From NCBI GenBank assembly GCA_900551115.1, contig URUY01000016.1, positions 1-64,000 on the forward strand: a stretch of DNA of 64,000 nucleotides. Reading direction: 5' to 3'. Below the pieces are notes generated by a model. It was not told the DNA's origin. It ran no database searches and was given only the letters and a program-made list of their open reading frames with translations. Origin of the DNA: an uncultured Lachnospiraceae bacterium. GTDB lineage: Bacteria > Bacillota > Clostridia > Lachnospirales > Lachnospiraceae. Positions within the stretch are counted from its first letter, which is position 1. The number at the start of each line of letters is the position of its first letter. The position numbers and the translations under genes were made by a program. Of this stretch, positions 51,367 to 59,924 are shown in pieces.

Positions 51367-51852
51367 TCAATTCTTAATTGGCCGTTGCTTTCTTTTTCCG
51401 GTAAATTCTTCGGAAACAATTTTGTAAACACATACCGCAGCCGCCTGTCTCTCATTAAAAACAACTTTTTCCCCTGACTGATGAGCAAACATCAGGGACA
51501 ATGCTTCACATTTTTCGGCAGGGTCCTCTAAAAAGAACACCTCCCCAAAGCCGATAAGGCTGGCAAAATAGTATCCTGCATTACAGGGTGTATCTGTGGT
51601 AAGCGGCTCTCCTTCATTGGCCATTTCAAAGCAAACCTGATTGTTTTTTCTGAGAATATCCAGCTTTTTTCCTTCTTTTGCACTGTGAAAATACAGCTCC
51701 AGCAAGCCTTCTTCCGTAAATCGGTATCCAAAGCTTAAAGGCACCATATAGGGTTTTCCGTCATCCACCATTGCTACATGACAGGTTTTACACATACGGA
51801 TAATCTCTTCCATTCCCTGTCTGTCCGTCACTTCTCTGTCTTTTCTTCTCAT
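51367..51852 (-). CDS. Pyridoxamine 5'-phosphate oxidase-like (NimA/PPOX) protein
   Basis: 161 residues from the ATG at 51852, with GAGG 9 bases upstream. The split-barrel flavin fold shows MRRKDREVTDRQGMEEIIRMCKTCHVAMVDD and PYMVPLSFGYRF, the pattern of the NimA-like branch, with a His in YFHSAKEGKK. It probably binds FMN and may reduce a nitro compound or bind haem; reaction not known. Confidence 0.85.
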   Translation of the reverse strand: MRRKDREVTDRQGMEEIIRMCKTCHVAMVDDGKPYMVPLSFGYRFTEEGLLELYFHSAKEGKKLDILRKNNQVCFEMANEGEPLTTDTPCNAGYYFASLIGFGEVFFLEDPAEKCEALSLMFAHQSGEKVVFNERQAAAVCVYKIVSEEFTGKRKQRPIKN

Positions 51853-51943
51853 CGCCAGCATCCTCTTTAGCTTTAATCTCCTATGCTCTTTTCGGTTCTT
51901 TTGTTCTTTTCTGCTCTTTTCTGCTCTTTCCGGTTATCTCCGT

Positions 51944-52786
51944 TTACTTCTTATGCAGATACTCATAAATTTCCCTTTTTCCTACTCCTCTATCCTTTGC
52001 TACCTGTTTCATGGCTTCCTTGGAATCCATACCGTCCTTTTCATAATATGCCATATGCTCCTCAATACGCATGCTTTCCCAGGAAGCAATAGCCTCCTGC
52101 CTTTTTTCCGCCCTGCTCTTTCCGGCAAGCACCAGCACATATTCGCCTCTCGGGTCTTCTTCCTCATACTTTTTCAAAGCCTCTGAAAGGGTCGTAGGCA
52201 ATATGGTTTCAAATTTTTTAGTCAGCTCTCTGCAAAGCGTAATCTTCCTGTCTCCCAAAGTTTGTGACAGCTCTGTCAGTGTCTTTACAAGATGGTGTGG
52301 CGCTTCATAGAGAATCATGGTTCTTGTTTCCTTTTCCAGTTCCTCTAAAATTTCCCTGCGTTCTTTTTTGTCTGCCGGCAAAAAGCCTTCAAAACAGAAA
52401 CGTCTTGTGGGAAGCCCCGACAACGTAAGGGCTGTAATACAGGCTGCCGGTCCCGGCAGACTGGTAACGGTAATCCCAGCTTCCTGGCACATCCGCACCA
52501 AAACCTCGCCCGGATCCGAAATAGCCGGAGTCCCTGCATCCGTAATCAGGGCGATATTTTTCCCTGCCTGCATCTGCCCGATAAGCTGCTCCGCCTTTTC
52601 TACTTTGTTATACTCATGGTAGCTTGTCATGGGCGTATGAATAGAAAATGCCGCTAACAGCTTTCTGCTGTTTCTTGTATCCTCTGCCGCAATCACATCC
52701 ACCTGATTTAAAGTATCAATTACACGAGGCGTCATATCCTGTAAATTTCCTATGGGTGTCGCGCACAAATATAACATTCCTGCCAT
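51944..52786 (-). CDS. rsmI: 16S rRNA (cytidine(1402)-2'-O)-methyltransferase
   Basis: 280 residues. The tetrapyrrole-methylase fold has ATPIGNLQDMTPRVIDTL at the N-terminus, AAEDTRNSRKLL, LITDAGTPAISDPG for S-adenosylmethionine, and SGLPTRRFCFEGFLP. A C-terminal helical extension (RGVGKREIYEYLHKK) is the usual end of RsmI. It methylates the ribose of C1402 in the decoding centre. The next gene starts 15 bases upstream on the same strand. Confidence 0.95.
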   Translation of the reverse strand: MAGMLYLCATPIGNLQDMTPRVIDTLNQVDVIAAEDTRNSRKLLAAFSIHTPMTSYHEYNKVEKAEQLIGQMQAGKNIALITDAGTPAISDPGEVLVRMCQEAGITVTSLPGPAACITALTLSGLPTRRFCFEGFLPADKKERREILEELEKETRTMILYEAPHHLVKTLTELSQTLGDRKITLCRELTKKFETILPTTLSEALKKYEEEDPRGEYVLVLAGKSRAEKRQEAIASWESMRIEEHMAYYEKDGMDSKEAMKQVAKDRGVGKREIYEYLHKK

Positions 52787-52800
52787 GCTTAAACCTCTTT

Positions 52801-53121
52801 CTATTTTTTGTACTTCTTTTCTATTTTCAAGACATAAACCGCCATAATCGCTATCGTTTCAAAGAAAATGCCAACTACAGAAATCAGTGCATATGGGGTA
52901 TTCTGTCCTAAAAATAAGGGAAGACAAAGGATAATGAAAACAATGCCGTAAATACACCACAGTTTTCCCAGTGCTTTATTATACGCCTTTACGTCCGTAA
53001 CCGAAAGAGGTGGTGTATTTGCCCAAAAGCCAAATGCTGTTTTCCTTTTGGAAAAACATGCATAAAGTCCAAATCCGATAAATCCGATTCCGATCAAACA
53101 ACATAATAGAAATGCCAGCAT
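52801..53121 (-). CDS. DUF3784-like small membrane protein
   Basis: 106 residues from the ATG at 53121, with GGGAGG 6 bases upstream. Three helices: LAFLLCCLIGIGFIGFGLYA, LWCIYGIVFIILCLPLFL and YALISVVGIFFETIAIMAVYVL, with a hydrophilic loop NTPPLSVTDVKAYNKALGK between the first two. This loop pattern is that of DUF3784. Function unknown. It overlaps or abuts the GNAT gene upstream. Confidence 0.7.
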   Translation of the reverse strand: MLAFLLCCLIGIGFIGFGLYACFSKRKTAFGFWANTPPLSVTDVKAYNKALGKLWCIYGIVFIILCLPLFLGQNTPYALISVVGIFFETIAIMAVYVLKIEKKYKK

Positions 53122-53138
53122 AGCCATCCTCCCTCTTA

Positions 53139-53591
53139 TCACAGCATTTTTTCCATTACATAATTGCTTAAGATAATGCCCTGTCTTTCCACCTGCTGCT
53201 TCCTTATAGCAGTGTATCCCCGCTTTTCAAAAAACGGCTTTGCCGTAACGGAAGCATGCGTCACAATTTTCTCTGTGCTTACGCTCTGTTCCAGCCTGTC
53301 GTAAATCCTGGTTGCAACGCCTGCTCCCTGAAAATCCTTGTGGACATACAGCCTGTCCAAATATCCGGCAGCATCAATATCTCCAAACCCGACAATATTC
53401 TCATCTTTCACAGCAACAACTGTAAAATGCGCCAAAAAAGACCGGTTCCATTCTTCCTGGTCAACCCTGCCCGTTGCCCATGCATTTAATTGTTCTGCCG
53501 TATAATCTTTTGCATTGACTGTATGAACGGTATCATAAAACAATTCCGTTATCTCCTTACAATCTGAAGGCTTATACTCTCTTATAATCAT
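53139..53591 (-). CDS. GNAT-family N-acetyltransferase
   Basis: 150 residues. Acetyl-CoA-binding core: VGFGDIDAAGYLDRLYVHKDFQGAGVATRIYDRLE (beta4-alpha3, with the Q/RxxGxG/A loop), then HASVTAKPFFEKRGY. The N-terminal PSDCKEITELFYDTV is helix 1. Substrate unknown. Confidence 0.88.
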   Translation of the reverse strand: MIIREYKPSDCKEITELFYDTVHTVNAKDYTAEQLNAWATGRVDQEEWNRSFLAHFTVVAVKDENIVGFGDIDAAGYLDRLYVHKDFQGAGVATRIYDRLEQSVSTEKIVTHASVTAKPFFEKRGYTAIRKQQVERQGIILSNYVMEKML

Positions 53592-53627
53592 GTTCCACCC
53601 AATATTTTATGTATGTAGTTTCATTTC

Positions 53628-53888
53628 TTACCAAAATTTATAAGGACATTTATTCTTTCTGACTGCTGCCCGCAGCTCCACATAGCAGCCGCATCCAAGA
53701 CAGGTCCCCGCTGAAAGCTTTTCACATGCTTTGCAGATGAGCAGTCGCTTTTCATACAATTCCTCTCCTGCCTTTTCTTCCGGGTCCATCAGCTCCAACA
53801 CCCTTACAAGCTTGTTTTGGTAAGCCTCCGCATCATATTCCCGAAGCAGGCATTTTTTACATACCCGCCCTGCCGTCTGCTCCTGCAT
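53628..53888 (-). CDS. DUF6171-family Cys-rich protein
   Basis: 86 residues. CKKCLLRE near the N-terminus, then CKACEKLSAGTCLGCGCYVELRA and KNKCPY at the end: about eight Cys, two probable zinc sites, matching DUF6171. No signal peptide. It precedes araD by 12 bases on the other side, same strand. Function unknown. Confidence 0.8.
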   Translation of the reverse strand: MQEQTAGRVCKKCLLREYDAEAYQNKLVRVLELMDPEEKAGEELYEKRLLICKACEKLSAGTCLGCGCYVELRAAVRKNKCPYKFW

Positions 53889-53899
53889 AAAACCACCCT

Positions 53900-54598
53900 T
53901 TACCTGTTCTGTCCGTAATAAGCGCCTTCCCCATGCTTTCTGAAATAATGTTTATCCAAAAGCTCCTGGGGTGCAGGCTGTACCTGGGGATTGATTTTTT
54001 CCGTGCGTGCTGCCATCTTGGCTACTTCCTCCAGTACAACGGCGTTATGTACCGCTTCTGCTGCATCCCTGCCCCATGCAAAGGGTCCGTGATTCTTACA
54101 AAGTACTGCCGGAACTGCCTCCGCATCAAGGTTCCGTTTTTTAAATTCATTTACAATCAGAAGACCGGTATTTTTCTCATAGGCTTCATCGATTTCTTCT
54201 TTTGTAAGCGTCCGCAGGCACGGTACTTCCCCATAAATATAGTCCGCATGGGTGGTCCCGTAGCAGGGAATTGCGCGTCCTGCCTGTGCCCAGCTTGTCG
54301 CCCAGGAGGAATGGGTATGCACAATGCCGCCAATCTCCGAAAATGCCTTGTACAGTTCCAGATGGGTAGGCGTATCCGAAGAAGGATTATATTTCCCTTC
54401 CACCTTTTCTCCTTCAAGGTTCATTACCACCATATCATTAGAGGTAAGCTCCTCATAGGGTACGCCGCTTGGCTTAATCACAAACAACCCTTTTTCTCTG
54501 TCTATGGCGCTGACATTTCCCCATGTAAAGGTAACCAGTCCGTATTGAGGAAGCAGCATATTAGCTTCATACACTTTTTTCTTTAATTCTTCTAACAT
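53900..54598 (-). CDS. araD: L-ribulose-5-phosphate 4-epimerase
   Basis: 232 residues, class II aldolase fold. Zn ligands in IVHTHSSWATSWAQ (H95-H97 region) with the later AV.H of the C-terminus (EAVHNAVVLEEVAKMA). It converts L-ribulose 5-phosphate to D-xylulose 5-phosphate. It is the third gene of the arabinose operon, 53 bases after the kinase; no araA isomerase is in the window. Confidence 0.93.
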   Translation of the reverse strand: MLEELKKKVYEANMLLPQYGLVTFTWGNVSAIDREKGLFVIKPSGVPYEELTSNDMVVMNLEGEKVEGKYNPSSDTPTHLELYKAFSEIGGIVHTHSSWATSWAQAGRAIPCYGTTHADYIYGEVPCLRTLTKEEIDEAYEKNTGLLIVNEFKKRNLDAEAVPAVLCKNHGPFAWGRDAAEAVHNAVVLEEVAKMAARTEKINPQVQPAPQELLDKHYFRKHGEGAYYGQNR

Positions 54599-54651
54599 TT
54601 TACCTCCGTCCCTGCCAAAAATTGCCGTCAGGTATTTTTCAGCCTTTCTCT

Positions 54652-56247
54652 TTACTTCAGATTCTCCACTGCCGCCTGCTCAATAGGAAGCCCTGCCTCG
54701 TAACGCTTCATAAAAGCATCAAAGCCTTTTACATCATCTGCATCCGGTTTTAGTGTAATCCCTTTGGCATCTGCAAATACTTTTTCGTTCAAATACTGCT
54801 CAAGGGTTTCCCCTTCCGTCCGCTGCTGCATATAAGAAGCCAGCAGGGCAATACCCCAGGCGCCGCCCTCTCCCGCCGTTTCCATTACCGATACGGCAGA
54901 ATTCATTGCTGCAGCCGTCACCTTCTGCCCTACGCCGGGTGTCTTATACAACCCGCCGTGCCCGAACATTCTGTCTATCTTTACATGCTCTTCCTTCAGG
55001 AGGATATCCATGCCTGCCTTCAAAGCGCCAAGTGATGTCAGCAGATGGGTCCGCATGAAATTTGCCAGCGTAAATTTTGCATCCGGCAGCCGCACAAACA
55101 GGGGTCTTCCTTCCTGAAAGCCTGTCACCGGTTCGCCCGAAAAATAATTATAGGCCAGCAGTCCGCCGCAGTCTGCGTCTCCTTCTTCTGCTTTTCCGTA
55201 GAGCATGCCGTATAATTCATTTTTATCTGCCTTCACACCAAAACCGGCCAGACATTCCGCAAACAGATTTACCCATGCATTCAAATCGGAGGTACAATTG
55301 TTGCAGTGTACCATTCCCACCAAATCACCGGCAGGAGTTGTCACCAAATCAATCACATCATATACCTTAGAAAGCTCCTTTTCCAGCACCACCATGGCAA
55401 AAACCGATGTGCCTGCCGAAATATTGCCGGTACGCTTTGCCACACTGTTAGTAGCCGTCATGCCGGTTCCCGCATCGCCCTCCGGCGGACACAAGGGAAT
55501 GCCTGCCTCCAGGTTGCCGCTTATATCCAAAAGAGCTGCCCCTTCTTTTGTCAGAGCCCCTGCATGCTCTCCTGCCGTCAATACCTTTGGCAGCACTTCT
55601 TTTAAGGTAAACGGATATTTCTTTGCCAAAAGTCCGTCAAACTGCTTGATCATGCGTTCGTTAAAATCACCGGTTTTACTATCCACAGGGAACATGCCGG
55701 AGGCATCCCCCACACCCAGTACTTTTTCGCCTGTCAGCTTCCAATGTACATATCCTGACAGTGTTGTCAGATAATCCACTTCCTTCACATGAGGTTCTTC
55801 ATTCAGGATTGCCTGATACAAATGGGAAATGCTCCACCTCTGAGGAATAGGATACTCCAACAGCTTTGTCAGTTTGGCTGAAGCTTCTGCCGTTGTAGTA
55901 TTCCGCCAGGTCCGAAACGGAACCAGCAGCTTTCCTTCCTTGTCAAACGCCATATAGCCGTGCATCATTGCTGAAAAGCCGATAGCGCCTGTTTTTTTCA
56001 GTATAATCCCATATTTCTCTAAAACCTCTTTTGCAAGATTGGCATAGCAATCCTGCAGCCCGCTCCAAATATCCTTAAGCGTATAAGTCCATATGCCGTC
56101 TTCCAGTCTGTTTTCCCAGTCATGGCTGCCTGCCGCCAAAGGGACATTGTCTTCGCCGATTAGCACTGCCTTGATTCTGGTCGAACCAAATTCAATTCCC
56201 AGTGATGTCCTGCCTTCTGCAATCATGCTCTTTATCGCTTCTTCCAT
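54652..56247 (-). CDS. FGGY-family pentulose kinase, probable ribulokinase
   Basis: 531 residues from the ATG at 56247, with GGAGG 9 bases upstream; a longer frame is open but lacks a site. Features: LGIEFGSTRIKAVLI (phosphate 1), SAMMHGYMAFD, RTGNISAGTSVFAM and GHGGLYKTPGVGQ (adenosine and phosphate 2). It lies between the arabinofuranosidase and araD genes, so phosphorylation of L-ribulose is the likely reaction. The N-terminal MEEAIKSMIAEGR extension and sequence differ from Bacillus AraB, so the gene name is not transferred. Confidence 0.85.
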   Translation of the reverse strand: MEEAIKSMIAEGRTSLGIEFGSTRIKAVLIGEDNVPLAAGSHDWENRLEDGIWTYTLKDIWSGLQDCYANLAKEVLEKYGIILKKTGAIGFSAMMHGYMAFDKEGKLLVPFRTWRNTTTAEASAKLTKLLEYPIPQRWSISHLYQAILNEEPHVKEVDYLTTLSGYVHWKLTGEKVLGVGDASGMFPVDSKTGDFNERMIKQFDGLLAKKYPFTLKEVLPKVLTAGEHAGALTKEGAALLDISGNLEAGIPLCPPEGDAGTGMTATNSVAKRTGNISAGTSVFAMVVLEKELSKVYDVIDLVTTPAGDLVGMVHCNNCTSDLNAWVNLFAECLAGFGVKADKNELYGMLYGKAEEGDADCGGLLAYNYFSGEPVTGFQEGRPLFVRLPDAKFTLANFMRTHLLTSLGALKAGMDILLKEEHVKIDRMFGHGGLYKTPGVGQKVTAAAMNSAVSVMETAGEGGAWGIALLASYMQQRTEGETLEQYLNEKVFADAKGITLKPDADDVKGFDAFMKRYEAGLPIEQAAVENLK

Positions 56248-56314
56248 TTCAGAATCCTCCTTATTCGCTATGTGCCTGCTTCCGGTCACTACCGATGCAG
56301 CACACCGCATGCTT

Positions 56315-57817
56315 TTAAACCGTTACCTCCAGATGCAGCACGCTGCATGCCGGTATTGTAAATATCAGCTTATTGTCCTCAATTTTACAGCCGTCAAAGC
56401 GCTGTGTATGTACCCTGTCAGGCTCCTCAAATGTATTGTGGGCATGCATTTCACCGGTAAGAATCGTACCGTTTACAGCCTTAAGCTCTGTTTCTGCAAA
56501 AACACCTTCGATTTCATAATCCTTCTCCACGGAAAGATTATTCAGTGTAATGTGGATTTTACCGTCCTTTCCAAGAGATACTGATTCACTTAAATTGGGA
56601 ACCCTGCATTCTTCTTCAAGACCAATCTCTTCCGTTTCCACATAGCTGTCCAAAAGCTCTGCCTCCTGATGGCACTTATACAGGTTGAAAACATGATAGG
56701 TCGGAGTCAGAAGCATTTTTTCCCCTTCCGTTAAAATCACTGCCTGCAGTACATTGACAAGCTGTGCGATATTTGCCATCTTTACCCGGTCACAATGCTT
56801 ATTGAAAATATTCAGGTTGATACCTGCTACCAGTGCATCACGCATAGTATTCTGCTGATAGAGAAAGCCCGGATTGGTGCCCGGCTCACAGTCAAACCAC
56901 GTTCCCCATTCATCTACAATCATGCCGATTTTATAATCCTTATCATATTTATCCATGATGGCGCTGTGATTGTTAATCAAAGTTTCCATATACAGAGTCG
57001 TTTTCATGGTCTTATACCAGGTCTTTTCGTCAAAGTCGGTAGCGCTTCCCTTGTTCTCCCAGCCACCCGGAACAGTATAATAGTGAAGAGACAGCCCGTC
57101 CATAAAGCCATGTGCCCTTCCCGATGAACGGTGCGTGACATCCATAACCTTGTCCGTCCATCCATAATCATCTGCATTTGCTCCGCAGGCAATCCTGTAA
57201 ATCGGCTTCTCCCAATTGTAGGTTCTTACATAGGTCTGATAGTGACGGTACAGATTTGCGTAATATTCCGGCAGCATATTCCCGCCGCAGCCCCAGTTTT
57301 CGTTACCAACGCCAAAATAATCCACCCTGTAAGGCTCTTCATGCCCATTCTGTTTTCTTAATTCTGCCATAGGAGATACGCCTTCAAAGGTCATATATTC
57401 CACCCATTCACTCATTTCACGTACCGTTCCGCTGCCCACATTACCGTTTATGTATGTCTTACATCCAAGCTGGCGGCAAAGCTCCATGTACTCATCTGTA
57501 CCGAAGCTGTTATCTTCAACCACGCCGCCCCAGTGTGTATTAATCATCCGCTTACGGCTTTCCTTAGGACCAATACCGTCCATCCAATGATATTCATCGG
57601 CAAAGCAGCCGCCCGGCCAGCGTAGCACCGGAATCTGCATTTCCCGAAGCGCATTCACCACGTCATTCCGCATGCCGTTGGTATTGGGAATGGCGGAATC
57701 CTCCCCTACATAAATTCCCTCATAGATGCATCTTCCGAGATGCTCTGAAAAATGTCCCTGCAATTCCTTGTTAATATGGCCTTTTTTGTTGTGTGGGTTT
57801 ACATAAAGTTTGAACAT
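56315..57817 (-). CDS. GH51 alpha-L-arabinofuranosidase
   Basis: 500 residues from ATG 57817 (AAAAGGAGATGGAA before it), usual length, no signal peptide, so intracellular. The acid/base Glu is in VGNENWGCGG (about residue 170), the nucleophile Glu in VDEWGTWFD (about 290). The N-terminal INKELQGHFSEHLGRCIYEG and the beta sandwich C-domain are GH51 features. It releases arabinose from oligosaccharides. First gene of the operon abf-kinase-araD. Confidence 0.93.
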   Translation of the reverse strand: MFKLYVNPHNKKGHINKELQGHFSEHLGRCIYEGIYVGEDSAIPNTNGMRNDVVNALREMQIPVLRWPGGCFADEYHWMDGIGPKESRKRMINTHWGGVVEDNSFGTDEYMELCRQLGCKTYINGNVGSGTVREMSEWVEYMTFEGVSPMAELRKQNGHEEPYRVDYFGVGNENWGCGGNMLPEYYANLYRHYQTYVRTYNWEKPIYRIACGANADDYGWTDKVMDVTHRSSGRAHGFMDGLSLHYYTVPGGWENKGSATDFDEKTWYKTMKTTLYMETLINNHSAIMDKYDKDYKIGMIVDEWGTWFDCEPGTNPGFLYQQNTMRDALVAGINLNIFNKHCDRVKMANIAQLVNVLQAVILTEGEKMLLTPTYHVFNLYKCHQEAELLDSYVETEEIGLEEECRVPNLSESVSLGKDGKIHITLNNLSVEKDYEIEGVFAETELKAVNGTILTGEMHAHNTFEEPDRVHTQRFDGCKIEDNKLIFTIPACSVLHLEVTV

Positions 57818-57842
57818 TTCCATCTCCTTTTCCATCATTGTA

Positions 57843-58240
57843 TCAATTGTTATCCCTTGTGAGATTTTTCACCCAAATATATTTTTTGTATCTCGGATAA
57901 ATCCATGGAACTTTTATGATTTCATCTGCCATAACAATAATATACACCAACATGACCGGCCAATGAAAGACAAAAGTACCTAAAACTGCAAGCGGAAGCG
58001 AGAAACACCGCAGCCGCCAATTACACTGCCTATAAATAAATTCATTATAAAAGAAATCTGATTTGCAAGCGAAACGGCTGAAACAGCATTTTGTGAAAAC
58101 CTTCCCAGCATAAGAGCATCGGAAGCACCCACCAACGCCAGCATCAGATTTTGCAATGCAACGGGTAACGCTATCGTAATTAATTCTTTACGAAAATATT
58201 CTTTTGAATGAGTGTAATTATTTTTTTCTGTTTGCATCAT
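57843..58240 (-). pseudogene. MATE efflux protein, internally deleted
   Basis: From the ATG at 58240 the frame encodes the MATE N-terminus (YFRKELITIALPVALQNLML to MNLFIGSVIGGCG, about the first 80 residues) and stops soon after at 57980. The following DNA, in another frame down to 57843, encodes a MATE C-terminus: HWPVMLVYIIVMADEIIKVP then WIYPRYKKYIWVKNLTR. The middle (about 310 residues) is missing and the junction near 57990-58010 is out of frame. So this is a dead gene after an internal deletion. The start is set by GG upstream; an ATG at 58276 overlaps the nitroreductase stop. Confidence 0.85.
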
Positions 58241-58266
58241 AGAACCTTTTCTCTTTGTACCTATAT

Positions 58267-58914
58267 TTATCCCCACTTGTTAAAATGTATTCTGCTGTCT
58301 ATATCAATTTCTTTTTGTTTCACAACATCAGCATTTTCTTTCGTCTTTCCTATTCCAATATAACAAGGAACCAGATAATCCTCCGGAATTTGCATTACTT
58401 TCCTTACCCATTCCCCTTCATCACCCAATGGAATTCTAAGGGTGCATGCATACCCTTCCGCTGTCGCTGCTAAAAATATATTTTCTATGCTGCACCACAT
58501 AGATGCAAAACCATTTAAGTGGGAAAGATTTTCCGGTTTCAGTATATTGGTTTTCTGCTTAAAAACCGGAATTACCATACATGACGCCTCTATCAGCATC
58601 CGATATTGCTTCGGTATTGCATTTTTATAAGCATTTTTCTGACATTCATCTGTCAGATTCCAGTCATGCAGTATCGCATTTACATCCTCATCTGAAAACT
58701 CCATGGGAATCTTTTCTATGCACTTTAAAGCAACCGCTTTATCCGTTATCACAATAAAATGCCAGTCCCGCATGTGGTCATTGGAAGGCGCTTTGAAACC
58801 TGCCGAAAGAATTTTCTTAATTATATCCTCCGGTATCGAAACATCTTCAAAATCCCTCATGGTTCTTCTGGTATTAATAACCTTGTAAAAATCCATATTG
58901 TCACAAGTATTCAT
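58267..58914 (-). CDS. Nitroreductase-family protein
   Basis: 215 residues. FMN-binding start NTRRTMRDFEDVSIPEDII, APSNDHMRDWHFIVI, and C-terminal IPLGDEGEWVRKVMQIPEDYLVPCYIGIG. It reduces nitro or enone compounds with NAD(P)H. GGAAGGAGCG stands before the ATG, inside a remnant of a GNAT start (58911-58952). Confidence 0.85.
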   Translation of the reverse strand: MNTCDNMDFYKVINTRRTMRDFEDVSIPEDIIKKILSAGFKAPSNDHMRDWHFIVITDKAVALKCIEKIPMEFSDEDVNAILHDWNLTDECQKNAYKNAIPKQYRMLIEASCMVIPVFKQKTNILKPENLSHLNGFASMWCSIENIFLAATAEGYACTLRIPLGDEGEWVRKVMQIPEDYLVPCYIGIGKTKENADVVKQKEIDIDSRIHFNKWG

Positions 58915-58952
58915 CGTTTCGCTCCTTCCATTATTGCCGTTCTTATATTCAT
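58911..58952 (-). pseudogene. GNAT gene start remnant in front of the nitroreductase gene
   Basis: ATG at 58952 gives MNIRTAIMEGAKR, then stop overlapping the nitroreductase ATG. The 5' flank and first codons (CGGAGG, ATGAATATAAGA, CGGCA) match those of the GNAT gene starting at 62898 (MNIRAAV), so this is a truncated copy of the same kind of gene start. Translation of this short frame could couple to the nitroreductase. Confidence 0.6.
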
Positions 58953-58979
58953 GAAAACGCCTCCGTAAGCCGGAAGCTG

Positions 58980-59732
58980 TCAGGCTAATATCTTATCGAG
59001 TTCCTTAATCATTTCCATAGATTTAAAAAGCACGGTTTCACAATGTCCTTTTCCGTTAAGACATATTATTTTAGAATTTGGATAATATTTTTTTACATAC
59101 TTAGCAGACTTCTTCGCCAGCATTTCATTCGACTTTGTACCATGAAAGAAATATACCATCGTATCAGGCGTATCAATGTTATTTGGTAATTTATAGTTAC
59201 TCCATGCTTCAATATACTTTCTGATATTTTCATCAGAAAAATTATCTAATACTTTCAGAAAATCTTCCAAATATTCTTTCGGACAAATACTGCCAGTGGC
59301 TTGAACAATTGTTTTTGTATCTCTTTTTTGGCTTTTGTGTGTTACTTTCAGATAAAAATTACTCAAAAATGACTTTAAAAGCTTAGGATACGAGGTAATC
59401 GGAGCGCCGTCAAAAATTAATTTAGTAATATTTAATCTTTTGTTCTGCCAAACATTTGCAGCTATTATTCCACCATAGGAAATTGCATATATTGCATATA
59501 TACTATTCCCATAGTGAGAAATATAATAATCCTCTATTTCTTTTGCGGTTTGCTGTAACGAAATAAAATTCTCTTTCTTTTCAGGATTATGTCCCTCAAA
59601 TATCGGAACGATAATATGATATTTATCCTTATAGTACTCTATATACTTATCCCATATCTGATAAGGACACTGAAAACCATGCATAAGGATAATGCTCTTA
59701 TTTTTCCTATTACCAAATTCTAAAATTTCCAC
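58980..59732 (-). CDS. Alpha/beta hydrolase
   Basis: About 250 residues. LMHGFQCPYQIWDKY carries the oxyanion region, YAISYGGIIAANVW the nucleophile elbow (AISYGG replaces GxSxG), and GHCETVLF the His. Start: AGGAGG directly abuts an ATG at 59738, too close, but is 6 bases from a GTG at 59732, so GTG is chosen. AT-rich, with many Ile and Lys codons, unlike the operons to the left. Substrate unknown. Confidence 0.75.
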   Translation of the reverse strand: MEILEFGNRKNKSIILMHGFQCPYQIWDKYIEYYKDKYHIIVPIFEGHNPEKKENFISLQQTAKEIEDYYISHYGNSIYAIYAISYGGIIAANVWQNKRLNITKLIFDGAPITSYPKLLKSFLSNFYLKVTHKSQKRDTKTIVQATGSICPKEYLEDFLKVLDNFSDENIRKYIEAWSNYKLPNNIDTPDTMVYFFHGTKSNEMLAKKSAKYVKKYYPNSKIICLNGKGHCETVLFKSMEMIKELDKILA

Positions 59733-59881
59733 TGGCATCCTCCTCTTGTGCAACTTCTAATTTTCATCCTAACAAACTGGCAGTTGTAAGTCTATTACAA
59801 TTCAATTTAGCTATTAAATTCTCAGATTTTCCTTATTTTATGCGGTTCAGCAGTCCACATAATCCATCTAATTAATTCATT

Positions 59882-59924
59882 TTAATGCCACAAATTTAAC
59901 TTTTTTAATAATTTGTGGCATTAA
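59882..59924. repeat. Palindrome at the 3' end of the DUF4143 gene
   Basis: TTAATGCCACAAATT (59882-59896) and AATTTGTGGCATTAA (59910-59924) make a perfect 15-bp stem with a 13-base loop, overlapping the gene's stop codon. On the minus strand it may also act as a terminator, though its loop is T/A-rich and a T-run is weak. The core TGCCACAAA recurs upstream of the same gene. Confidence 0.8.

Noticed and set aside
51862..51943. CTTTTCTGCTC-like tandem words between rsmI and the PPOX gene
   Set aside because: A pyrimidine-rich simple-sequence run of about 60 bases with no dyad or promoter; ordinary slippage.
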